From: a virus
Length of the DNA stretch: 64,000 bases
Strand: one strand, 5' to 3'
Virus record (IMG/VR): IMGVR_UViG_3300023174_000110
Coordinates: 27,561 to 91,560 of that record
The translations under genes were made by a program, and so were the position numbers. Positions within the stretch are counted from its first letter, which is position 1, and each line of letters begins with the position of its first letter. This document shows positions 1-7,770 of the stretch, one piece after another. The notes below the pieces were generated by a model. It did not search any database. It was given only the letters and a program-made list of their open reading frames with translations, and was not told the DNA's origin.

Positions 1-890
1 TTGTCATGTTCGGCAATTGGATTGATATATCTTAATTGCTGTAGTTTGTAACCAGAAATGAGAGTGTTTGATGATCCTAAAAACTCTGTTTCAAACTCTT
101 GAGCAAACTGCCGTTCTGATGTGTTACGAATTGTTTCTTCTTTCCAAGCATCATCTCGACCTGGCACCATTGACCAATGAATCTGAAAGTTCTTGTAGTT
201 ATTTCGACCTTCTAGTGAATCCATCCACAACTTATAGAATAGATTCATACCATTTGGTGTGGAAACAATGATAATCTTTGATGACTTACCAGATGAGATT
301 ACAGGATAGACTGAGTTAAAGAACTCGTTGGCAATATTGTTTGGTACGAAAGCAAATTCGTCCAAGAATACAATGTTAAAAGAACCACCTCGGATTGCTG
401 AAGATGATGTACTGGCCGCAATAACCTTAGACCCGTTCTCTAGTTCTACATTACCCTTGTTCCATGTCACCACACCTTGTTGGAGCCATTGTGGTAAGTT
501 TTCATATGCCAGTTGATACTTGGCTAGAATATCTCTTGCCAAAGAACCTTTGTTGGCCAATACCGCCACATTTTGAGAATCGGTAAAAATGGTTGCCCAA
601 AGAAGATAACCAACGGTAGTGGTTGTTTTACCAACTTGACGAGGACATTTGGTAATAACAAAACGATTATCTTTAAACAGATTAATCATTTCTTTTTGAA
701 AGTCCCACATATTAAAATTAATAAGACCTTCATCTACGTTAACAATTTTAATATAATTCATACAGAAATATACAGGATCTTTAGAACATTTTATATATTC
801 TTGTACCTGTTCTTCTGTATATTTGTGTTCAACGCCTACCTTTTTTAATAACGGATTATCACGGTAAGAATCTTTATTTTGGGTGGCCAT
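1..890 (-). CDS. gp17: Terminase large subunit (gp17-like), C-terminus beyond window
   Basis: This is the ATP-driven DNA packaging motor and headful nuclease that docks on the portal. Only the first 296 codons are in the window. The start is ATG at 888-890; it shares one base with the stop of the small subunit gene, so translation is probably coupled. Visible motifs are a Walker A loop (CPRQVGKTT, residues 82-90, K88), a Walker B strand with catalytic acidic pair (IVFLDEFAF, about residues 173-181, D177/E178) and the STPNG coupling motif near residue 211. The order gp13-14-15-16-17 matches T4. The nuclease domain lies off the left edge, so its integrity cannot be judged. Confidence 0.96.
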   Translation of the reverse strand, partial: MATQNKDSYRDNPLLKKVGVEHKYTEEQVQEYIKCSKDPVYFCMNYIKIVNVDEGLINFNMWDFQKEMINLFKDNRFVITKCPRQVGKTTTTVGYLLWATIFTDSQNVAVLANKGSLARDILAKYQLAYENLPQWLQQGVVTWNKGNVELENGSKVIAASTSSSAIRGGSFNIVFLDEFAFVPNNIANEFFNSVYPVISSGKSSKIIIVSTPNGMNLFYKLWMDSLEGRNNYKNFQIHWSMVPGRDDAWKEETIRNTSERQFAQEFETEFLGSSNTLISGYKLQQLRYINPIAEHD

Positions 891-1309
891 TAATCTTTGC
901 CTTTAATGAGTTTATTCAACTCAGCGGTAGAACCAATAAAGATGGCTTTATCAATATTGGTACCGCCTTTATCTTTTTTGGCGTTTTCATCCATGTCACG
1001 CATTTGTTTTTGTATTGCCAGTAACTCTTTATTGGCGTCTACCACATTTTTGAGTAATGTGCCATATACTTCAAAAGCACGGGGATGCTGTCCTGCTTTA
1101 GCAATGTTAAGTATTTCTTGCATTGCTTCTTGGCCTTGATCAATAAGGCCTTGCAGGTTTTCTCTTGATTGTTGGTATGCATCTGTAAGGTCCTGTTTTA
1201 AATCAGGCTCGTTATAGTGTGTTTGAAATACCGGAAGCTTTTCTTTTTTTTCTTCTGGTATAGGAGTCACATCAAAAACATCAGATAAATTTTTATTCAA
1301 ATCATTCAT
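890..1309 (-). CDS. gp16: Terminase small subunit (gp16-like)
   Basis: 139 aa, compared with 164 aa for T4 gp16. In T4 the small subunit forms rings that recognise DNA and stimulate the gp17 ATPase. Residues 30-110 are mostly helical and charged, consistent with the central coiled-coil oligomerisation core of the family; the N-terminus is acidic and the C-terminus lysine-rich. It overlaps the gp15 gene upstream by 8 nt and gp17 downstream by 1 nt, a tightly coupled packaging cassette. Assignment rests on fold character, size and its invariant position before gp17. Confidence 0.87.
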   Translation of the reverse strand: MNDLNKNLSDVFDVTPIPEEKKEKLPVFQTHYNEPDLKQDLTDAYQQSRENLQGLIDQGQEAMQEILNIAKAGQHPRAFEVYGTLLKNVVDANKELLAIQKQMRDMDENAKKDKGGTNIDKAIFIGSTAELNKLIKGKD

Positions 1310-2294
1310 ATTCAGTTATAATTGTGTTTGCTGTCCATGTGTTAGCCAAGGCTACATTTGCATTGGCTGGGTTAACTAAAGTATCTATTTGCACATATTT
1401 TCTAGATGTTGGACTATAAGAAGCAAATTTATAGTTTGTGCTTGAACTTGTAGATTTTATGGGCACACTAGAAATAAAATTACCATTTATGTTTGTTAAA
1501 TGTAGTTGATTGTTATTCCAAAAAATAACTTTTCCTGTGGCCGTTGCTGTGCCGGCTGAATATCCTTGATATACAATTTCACCTATTTGGTAATTTCCTA
1601 CTCCAGAACTTCCATTCATATTAAAAATAACAACATCTTCTGGACCAATTTTATTTAAAACAGATGTAATTGAATGTGTAATAAGTCCTTTTGAAGAATC
1701 ATTAATTTTACCAAATACAAATCCTTTAACCGTAAAATTTAATGTCCAAATAATATTTCTTGTTTCTCTGGAGTGTACACCCTCATAATCAATATCTTGT
1801 GATGTTGAATTTAAAATAATTGGAACCTCTTTAATAATACCCATCTCTGGAATCAAATTTAATTTGATTGTATAATCAGGTGTAAAATAAGGAAGAATAT
1901 GTTCAATAATTTGTGTACCATCTTCTATGTTACGGACATAGATATACAAATTAAAATCAAAATTATACGGCACTGGATTGTATTGAGAAATTAAACCAGC
2001 ATTTGTTTTAGCAAAATTTTTAACGTTTGTATTTAATTTTCTAGAAGAATCGTAAGTAAACCCTGTCATTTCAAATGACATTCTTGGTAATGTTACTTGA
2101 ACTTTTTTGTTTAATAACGGATCTTCTTCATTACGAAAAACATATAATTCTTTTGGACCATAGATAATAGGTACAATTAATCTTTCTGCTTCGGTAAAAT
2201 CAGGATTGTATCGAACCAAAGTAATATCATTAAACATATTACCAAAACCAATAACAAGTTTTCGTATGATTCGATTATAAAAAATATTGGCCAT
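1302..2294 (-). CDS. gp15: Tail terminator / sheath stabiliser (gp15-like) with added C-terminal domain
   Basis: 330 aa against 272 aa for T4 gp15. In T4 a gp15 hexamer caps the tail tube and sheath and joins the tail to the neck. The N-terminal part (residues 1-200) looks like gp15: start MANIFYNRII, then the YGPKELYVFR stretch and a conserved TLPRMSFEMTG segment. Residues about 229-293 are extra: a beta-rich module starting NYQIGEIVYQGYSAGTATA that also occurs in gp14 encoded next door, and in gp8 and gp7. The start is ATG at 2292-2294, overlapping the gp14 stop by one base. Confidence 0.88.
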   Translation of the reverse strand: MANIFYNRIIRKLVIGFGNMFNDITLVRYNPDFTEAERLIVPIIYGPKELYVFRNEEDPLLNKKVQVTLPRMSFEMTGFTYDSSRKLNTNVKNFAKTNAGLISQYNPVPYNFDFNLYIYVRNIEDGTQIIEHILPYFTPDYTIKLNLIPEMGIIKEVPIILNSTSQDIDYEGVHSRETRNIIWTLNFTVKGFVFGKINDSSKGLITHSITSVLNKIGPEDVVIFNMNGSSGVGNYQIGEIVYQGYSAGTATATGKVIFWNNNQLHLTNINGNFISSVPIKSTSSSTNYKFASYSPTSRKYVQIDTLVNPANANVALANTWTANTIITEYE

Positions 2295-3175
2295 TATATA
2301 CTTCCAAATGGATTGGTTTCAGAAAAATCAATAATTGAATTGGCTTGATTTTCAATAATGTAGTTATCACTTGATTCATCTCTAACATTATCTTTTAGGG
2401 GATCAAAATTGGCCAAAAGATATTTAGCATTACTGGAAGCACCAATAATATTGGCTGATGGCCTAAACTCTCCTGCAATATTGGTCACGTTTAATGTATT
2501 GGCTTTTTTATTCCATTCTTGTACAATGGCAACCACAGTTGCATTGGATTGAGTGTTGTCATGAGCTTGATAAACAATTTCTTTATTTTGATATGTGCCT
2601 GTACCAGCCCCAACATTAAGTTGAATGGTGTAAGAAGAAAAGGTTGCGGAGTCATCAATCTCTTGAACACCCGTGTTAATAAGTTCATGTGAGAATTTGA
2701 ATTTCTCTAATTGTAATTCATAAAAATAAGGTACTCGTCTACCCAATGTATGAAAATCTTTATCTTGGTCTGCAAATTTGATTTCATATAATTCACCAGT
2801 ACCATTTAAGTAAGGTACGTAAATCAAATCACCTTCACGAGGCCTTTGAAATACATTTTGTGGAACTCGTTGAGCAAAGGATCTTTTGGAAACAATAACA
2901 TTGATATTGTTTTTAATTTCAAGACCAAATTTAGAAAAGAATTCTTTTTCACCATCATAATCTAATGTATTAGAAAGATACAATTCTACAGGAAAAGCAG
3001 ATTGAAATTTTTTAACTGGATCTTCACCAAATAATAAATCCCGAGCAATGTCATTATCGTTAGGCAAATAGTAACCATCAAAGCCCATTATTTTAATGGA
3101 CTCAACAATTAAATCTTCTAAAACTCTTTGTTCGGCTATTGAGTTATAGTTGTTAAAGTAAACTGAAGTTGGCAT
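2294..3175 (-). CDS. gp14: Neck protein (gp14-like) with inserted IVYQG domain
   Basis: 293 aa; T4 gp14 is 256 aa. In T4 gp14 completes the head neck between portal and tail and helps hold the packaged DNA. The N-terminal part (MPTSVYFNNYNSIAEQRVLE, then IKIMGFDGYYLP) and the RPREGDLIYVP stretch at residues 111-121 are typical of the family. Residues about 190-257 form an insert (TYQNKEIVYQAHDNTQSNAT ...) homologous to the C-terminal module of the neighbouring gp15, which explains most of the extra length. One base separates it from gp13. Confidence 0.87.
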   Translation of the reverse strand: MPTSVYFNNYNSIAEQRVLEDLIVESIKIMGFDGYYLPNDNDIARDLLFGEDPVKKFQSAFPVELYLSNTLDYDGEKEFFSKFGLEIKNNINVIVSKRSFAQRVPQNVFQRPREGDLIYVPYLNGTGELYEIKFADQDKDFHTLGRRVPYFYELQLEKFKFSHELINTGVQEIDDSATFSSYTIQLNVGAGTGTYQNKEIVYQAHDNTQSNATVVAIVQEWNKKANTLNVTNIAGEFRPSANIIGASSNAKYLLANFDPLKDNVRDESSDNYIIENQANSIIDFSETNPFGSI

Positions 3176-3176
3176 T

Positions 3177-3944
3177 TTAGTTCAAGAAAAACTCCAATGG
3201 AGCTCCATATTCATTTTGCATTTCTGTTTCTAATTTTTCAATTTCACCAACGGCTTCTTCATAAATTTTGTCGCCATTTAATGTAACACCACCAGGTAAT
3301 TGTAGGCCATTGAATTTCTTTAAATTGTTACCCCATGTTCTTTTTATTAATGCGGTTGCATATTCTTTCATCCAACGATCATTCCAAACTCTATTATAAA
3401 CTGCAGGATCAATATTGGCATAACATTCAGCCACAACAATTTTAGGTGATTGTGATGCTCCCCACGCCCAATCAATATATAATTTTTGCATATGGCGTTG
3501 AAAACGAATTGGCACTTCACCAGAAAATAATAATTCCAATGAACGTAAATGTTGTAATGTTAATGTATAGTTAACATAAGAAGCTGAAGTAAAATCATAT
3601 AATTCATTTAAACGAAGTTGATATCTTAAATCAAACATACTGACTGAAGCCATAGAATCTTGAATTGGAAATATACGAGTAATACCAACAACTTCTAAAT
3701 GGTTATTAGAACTATCTCTGACATTACTTAAATCAATATATTTTTGATTAATATCGGTTTGATCAATTCTTTTTACATAATAAAATTTTTGAAGTCCATC
3801 AAAATGATAGTCTTGCCAATATTGCAGCGCATCGTCAATGCGATCTTCTATTTGGTCCTCATCCACATTAATGTCGATTACAGGAAAGCCCAATCTACGT
3901 AAACAGTAGTCTTTAAAATCTTGTCTGGATGTGATTATTGCCAT
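3177..3944 (-). CDS. gp13: Neck protein (gp13-like)
   Basis: 255 aa; T4 gp13 is 309 aa. In T4 the gp13 ring binds the portal directly and forms the head-neck platform. The N-terminus (SRQDFKDYCLRRLGFPVIDI) and the following acidic, helical VDEDQIEDRIDDALQYWQDY segment are family hallmarks. Residues 140-230 include LFSGEVPIRFQRHM and a KEYATALIKRTWGNNLKKF helix. It is transcribed just before gp14 and has an AGGAA ribosome site upstream of the ATG. The 42-nt gap in front holds a CTAAATA motif (3967-3973). Confidence 0.9.
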   Translation of the reverse strand: MAIITSRQDFKDYCLRRLGFPVIDINVDEDQIEDRIDDALQYWQDYHFDGLQKFYYVKRIDQTDINQKYIDLSNVRDSSNNHLEVVGITRIFPIQDSMASVSMFDLRYQLRLNELYDFTSASYVNYTLTLQHLRSLELLFSGEVPIRFQRHMQKLYIDWAWGASQSPKIVVAECYANIDPAVYNRVWNDRWMKEYATALIKRTWGNNLKKFNGLQLPGGVTLNGDKIYEEAVGEIEKLETEMQNEYGAPLEFFLN

Positions 3945-3966
3945 GGTATATTCCTATTTTATAGGC

Positions 3967-3973
3967 TATTTAG
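3967..3973 (-). promoter_or_regulatory. CTAAATA late-promoter-like motif before gp13
   Basis: Minus-strand CTAAATA lies 22 nt upstream of the gp13 ATG in a 42-nt intergenic gap. It resembles the T4 late promoter core TATAAATA read by a gp55-type sigma factor. Copies recur in front of several leftward genes, but some overlap coding ends, so the call is an inference. Confidence 0.4.
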
Positions 3974-3986
3974 TTCACGAGCGGTA

Positions 3987-5453
3987 TTAACTCCAATACG
4001 CTGTAGCCCCAGAAACACCACCTTCTCCGCCTGTACCGCCAACACTATACAAATTAGTAACAACTTGAGCAAAACCTGAATTAAATCTAAAGGTTATTGG
4101 ACTATAAGCTGTGGTGTCTACCCGCACTGGCCACAATGGCATGCCTGTAGTATATAACGGCCTTATTTGACCACCAATTAAATAATTTTCAAATGGTAAA
4201 GAAATTGGATTAACACTTGTAATTCTTTGCAGTAATCCGGCTTGTAAACTTGCATTTGTGTTTGCAGTTATAACCTGCGTTGAATTTTGAATATTAAATG
4301 GTTTTGCTGTTCCTCCTGCTACCATATCATTGATAGTAACAGACGCAATAGGAAGAATAGAAGCAGCAATATTTGGTATTAAATTGCCAGCTGGAATACG
4401 GCTATCTACAAAAACAGGTGATGGAAGTTGATTTCTAATATTATAAGGCCGATAAGGGTAATTGTTTGGTCCTAAATTGTTTGGCATATCAACTGCAGTT
4501 GTGGTTGCCGCTACAGCATTTAACGTTGATGGCGTAATACTTGGAATTAAACTATTTGGTCCACCATAATAATTTGTTACAACAGTTGCACGATTCAACT
4601 CTGCATAAGCATTAAAAGGATTAAAACTTTCTGATTGAGTGATTGTACTTACAGTAACAGGTCTTGGGTCTGTAATATATCTATTAATAAACAAATTAAT
4701 ATCATTATTTGATTTAATAGCCACAACACAAGGACTCATTATTTGCTTGTGTTCTGTATTTCCTGTACTAGTAAATGTGTTTGCAAAACTTCTGGATTGA
4801 ACATCAATTAAATTTATTACGGTATTAGTTCCTGTGTAATAATCTGTTAAAACTTGAACCATAGGATAGTTAAAACCAACATTTGAAGTAAATGTGTAAT
4901 TTGGTCCAAAACCTACAACGGGATTTGGTGAACCTATGGATACAGTTGTGGTAAAAGGTAATACAGCCAATTGAGAACCAACGGCTGTTGTGGATAAATT
5001 TGATCCAAATGTTTGAGGTCTACCAACATTTGTTATTACAGTTGTTGCTTGTTGGTTGCTATCATCCCTAGAACCGTATGTGTATACAGGATTTGAAGCA
5101 ATTTGAGTTAAGGAGGATAAAGAAGCCCAATTATTTGCCTGAACTACAACAGGTGTACGAAAATCAGTAACTACAGCAGCAGAAACATAACTTAAACCAT
5201 TTGTTAATCCGCCGTTTAATAGACCATAATTAACATTGGTTATTACTGGTACTGTTGCATTTTGTATTGAAACTATCGTATTGGAAATGTAATTACCTTG
5301 ATTCCCAATACGATATTGTATCAATATTTCAATAGTATTTAATCCCAAAAAATCTGCTTGGTTACCCTTAGATGTATTGGGTACTACTGTTGCAACAGAT
5401 GCTGATACTACTGCTGAGGCGGTAGAAACCGGTAACCCGGTAGCGAGTGGCAT
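3987..5453 (-). CDS. Unassigned beta-rich virion/fibre protein, 488 aa
   Basis: I do not recognise a defined family. The protein is rich in Ser, Thr, Asn, Val and Ile with many short beta-type stretches, few charged residues and no predicted membrane segment. Repeated words of the type VVTNYYGGPN / VQVLTDYYTG / VVTNLYSVGG suggest a repeated beta structure. It is the last gene of the fibre island before the neck genes, where T4 has its whisker (wac) gene, but it has no visible coiled-coil of the fibritin type. A virion decoration or fibre role is inferred from composition and position. The ribosome site is AGGTAAG before the ATG at 5451-5453. Confidence 0.6.
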   Translation of the reverse strand: MPLATGLPVSTASAVVSASVATVVPNTSKGNQADFLGLNTIEILIQYRIGNQGNYISNTIVSIQNATVPVITNVNYGLLNGGLTNGLSYVSAAVVTDFRTPVVVQANNWASLSSLTQIASNPVYTYGSRDDSNQQATTVITNVGRPQTFGSNLSTTAVGSQLAVLPFTTTVSIGSPNPVVGFGPNYTFTSNVGFNYPMVQVLTDYYTGTNTVINLIDVQSRSFANTFTSTGNTEHKQIMSPCVVAIKSNNDINLFINRYITDPRPVTVSTITQSESFNPFNAYAELNRATVVTNYYGGPNSLIPSITPSTLNAVAATTTAVDMPNNLGPNNYPYRPYNIRNQLPSPVFVDSRIPAGNLIPNIAASILPIASVTINDMVAGGTAKPFNIQNSTQVITANTNASLQAGLLQRITSVNPISLPFENYLIGGQIRPLYTTGMPLWPVRVDTTAYSPITFRFNSGFAQVVTNLYSVGGTGGEGGVSGATAYWS

Positions 5454-5466
5454 CGGCTTACCTGCT

Positions 5467-7731
5467 TTACACGCTTATAGCAGCATAGATGTTATTAATT
5501 CCACCACCAGTAATATTCACGGGAACCACAGTATCAGCTGTATTACTTGTGGCTACTGTTAAGTTTCTAGAACTATTTGTAGCAAACAACATTGTAGAAC
5601 CATCAATTGATAATTGTACGTTGGCGGCTAATCTATTTCCAGTATAATCATAAGCATTTACTGTAGCGGTTGCTGAGATAGTTGTTCCTGTATATGTAAA
5701 GTTTGTACCAGACATAATAACAGCAACGTTCACAGGTAATGTAGGAGTAATAATGTGAATACTACCATTATTTTTATCCATTGCATAACCCCAAATACGA
5801 TTTGTTGCGTCCATACCTAATGTGCGGAATTCAGAATTGTATACTGAACCAACTCTCCAACCAGTAGCATTTTCCCAAACAAAGAATGAAGTCTTGTATG
5901 TTTGTGGAACTATCATTTGAGTTGAATTAGCATTTAAAGGCATAAAATTCTTAGGAATATCTTGCAATGTGAAGAATGTATATGCGCTATGATATGTCAA
6001 TTGGTTGTCATTAGTACCTGTACCTGCCTGATATGTAATCATGGTTCTGGTATTTGGAGTAGGCCAACGCCGAGCACCTTGACCAGTTGAAGATAATGCC
6101 ATCTGGTCTGTAATCCAGAAAGTAATATATGTGTTACCATTTGACACAAACTGATGAGGCTTCATTCCCCATGGGCAAGTATTGTTTGCTGTATCTGGAG
6201 TCCATTGGTTCATATTCATTACCATTGGAGCAGCAATGTTCCAATGAGTATTTGATCCAAGATAAGCAATGTTACAATATGAAGCTGATACGTTACCTGT
6301 ATTGATATTAATTGTCCATCTTAAAGGAACTAAGTTTGCATTACCAAAAGCGGAACCTCCAGGGAAATTACCAGGATTGGTTGCAGTACCTGCATCATAA
6401 TGAGGAGTATAGAATACCCAACGAGTGGCGTCAGCCGCATCTCTGCGCATGTTACTTGGAGATAGTCTACGTAATCTTTCGCCAGTATAAGAACTGAAAT
6501 GTGTATTTTGGTTTGCTGCTGTGTGAACAAATGATACGTTTGAGAAGAAATTGTTTTGTGAGCTTAAACGATTAACTGTAATACCGCAATCTACAGCATG
6601 AGCTCTTGTTGGATGGTCATTGGCTACTACCCACAAAGTATTACCTGTATTATCTACACCAGCAAAGAAAATACGTTGAGAATTGTTTGCTATTCCATTA
6701 GGTTCTATAAGAGATGAATTTGTACCACCAGCGCCACCTGCACCAATTACTGGAATGATCACAGGATTTAATGTTGTATAACCAGTAATTTTATTAACAT
6801 AAGGTTTAGATGGATTTGCATTGTTCATTAGATATATTGCACCGTTACCAGCATCTTCGTATGCAATAGAACTTCCCATTTTACCAAATCCCCAAGTACC
6901 ACCAATATTGTTACGGGATGATATGCCACCGGCCGCCGTAGCCGCCTCGGCTTCGGTTAAAGGAAGTGTTACTTGCGGAGGGTTGTTGCTACCACCAGTT
7001 AAAAATGCTGTTAATCCCGGTATACCAAATGTGGCACCAATACCAGCAGTTATATCAGTACCATAAAGGAACCAACCATCGTTTGCATTTCCATTATATC
7101 CGCTGCTATTTGCAAAAGGATTGTATTGTTGTGGAGAGCTACCAGCTCCTGTAGCAGCCATACCACCGAGGCCTCGATCACCAGGTAAAATTGCAACAAT
7201 TTGAGTATTATTAGCAACTCTTGCTAATTTTAACATAGGATAATTTGCAAAATCCATTGTCTGATGATAAGTGTCATGTTGGAAATTATTAAAAGCTCTT
7301 GAACCACCTATCATTGCATTAGCAGCAATATTGGTGTTTGCAGCATAGTTGCTTGACTGATCACCTACTGCATAAGTTGAAATTGTTCCTCTGGACAAAC
7401 ACATAATTCCTGCTCTAAAAAATCCATCATCAGTTACAGGAAAATAAATGTTTGTTTCCATGGATGCCATTTGGTTTCCTAAGGAATTAGTTATATTCCT
7501 TTGTATTCCTTGTCCTGGGCCAAATGATCCAACAAATACATAAGATGAATTACCTGTGGCATGCCATTGAATACCTTGATAATTATAATGCCAGCTTTTG
7601 GTCCAAGATGGAGTTAAAGTTACTAAATCGTGTTGAACCGTATCAAGAAAAATACGGCTAAATGTTGGATTTGGATCCTCAATAACTGCAATTTTTCTAT
7701 CTGTATATTGAACTGTTCTGATTTCTGGCAT
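5467..7731 (-). CDS. Receptor-binding-type fibre protein, 754 aa, paralogue of the next gene
   Basis: A large extracellular-type beta protein. Its N-terminus (MPEIRTVQYTDRKIAVIEDP) and its last 190 residues align closely with the 653-aa protein encoded upstream: both have PKNFMP.NAN, then RIWGYAMD.NNGSIH, and a closing Ig-like domain with YTGTTIS.. and an INNIYA-type end. The middle (SNGNTYITFW.TDQ and similar phrases) is compatible with a beta-propeller or galactose-oxidase-like fold; that is an inference. The pair probably forms alternative or paired host-contact proteins. The ribosome site AGGGAAG precedes the ATG, and a CTAAATA motif lies 31 nt upstream. Confidence 0.65.
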   Translation of the reverse strand: MPEIRTVQYTDRKIAVIEDPNPTFSRIFLDTVQHDLVTLTPSWTKSWHYNYQGIQWHATGNSSYVFVGSFGPGQGIQRNITNSLGNQMASMETNIYFPVTDDGFFRAGIMCLSRGTISTYAVGDQSSNYAANTNIAANAMIGGSRAFNNFQHDTYHQTMDFANYPMLKLARVANNTQIVAILPGDRGLGGMAATGAGSSPQQYNPFANSSGYNGNANDGWFLYGTDITAGIGATFGIPGLTAFLTGGSNNPPQVTLPLTEAEAATAAGGISSRNNIGGTWGFGKMGSSIAYEDAGNGAIYLMNNANPSKPYVNKITGYTTLNPVIIPVIGAGGAGGTNSSLIEPNGIANNSQRIFFAGVDNTGNTLWVVANDHPTRAHAVDCGITVNRLSSQNNFFSNVSFVHTAANQNTHFSSYTGERLRRLSPSNMRRDAADATRWVFYTPHYDAGTATNPGNFPGGSAFGNANLVPLRWTININTGNVSASYCNIAYLGSNTHWNIAAPMVMNMNQWTPDTANNTCPWGMKPHQFVSNGNTYITFWITDQMALSSTGQGARRWPTPNTRTMITYQAGTGTNDNQLTYHSAYTFFTLQDIPKNFMPLNANSTQMIVPQTYKTSFFVWENATGWRVGSVYNSEFRTLGMDATNRIWGYAMDKNNGSIHIITPTLPVNVAVIMSGTNFTYTGTTISATATVNAYDYTGNRLAANVQLSIDGSTMLFATNSSRNLTVATSNTADTVVPVNITGGGINNIYAAISV

Positions 7732-7762
7732 TTTTAACTTCCCTAAAATTAAATTATGATGT

Positions 7763-7769
7763 TATTTAG
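7763..7769 (-). promoter_or_regulatory. CTAAATA late-promoter-like motif
   Basis: Minus-strand CTAAATA in the 39-nt gap between the two paralogous fibre genes, 31 nt upstream of the 754-aa gene start. Spacing suits a late promoter with a short leader carrying the AGGGAAG ribosome site. It could let the downstream paralogue be expressed independently. Confidence 0.4.
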
Positions 7770-7770
7770 A

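Noticed and set aside
1-887. Plus-strand frames at 68-271, 328-516 and 573-848
   Set aside because: They are antisense to the terminase gene, whose Walker A, Walker B and STPNG motifs are intact on the minus strand.
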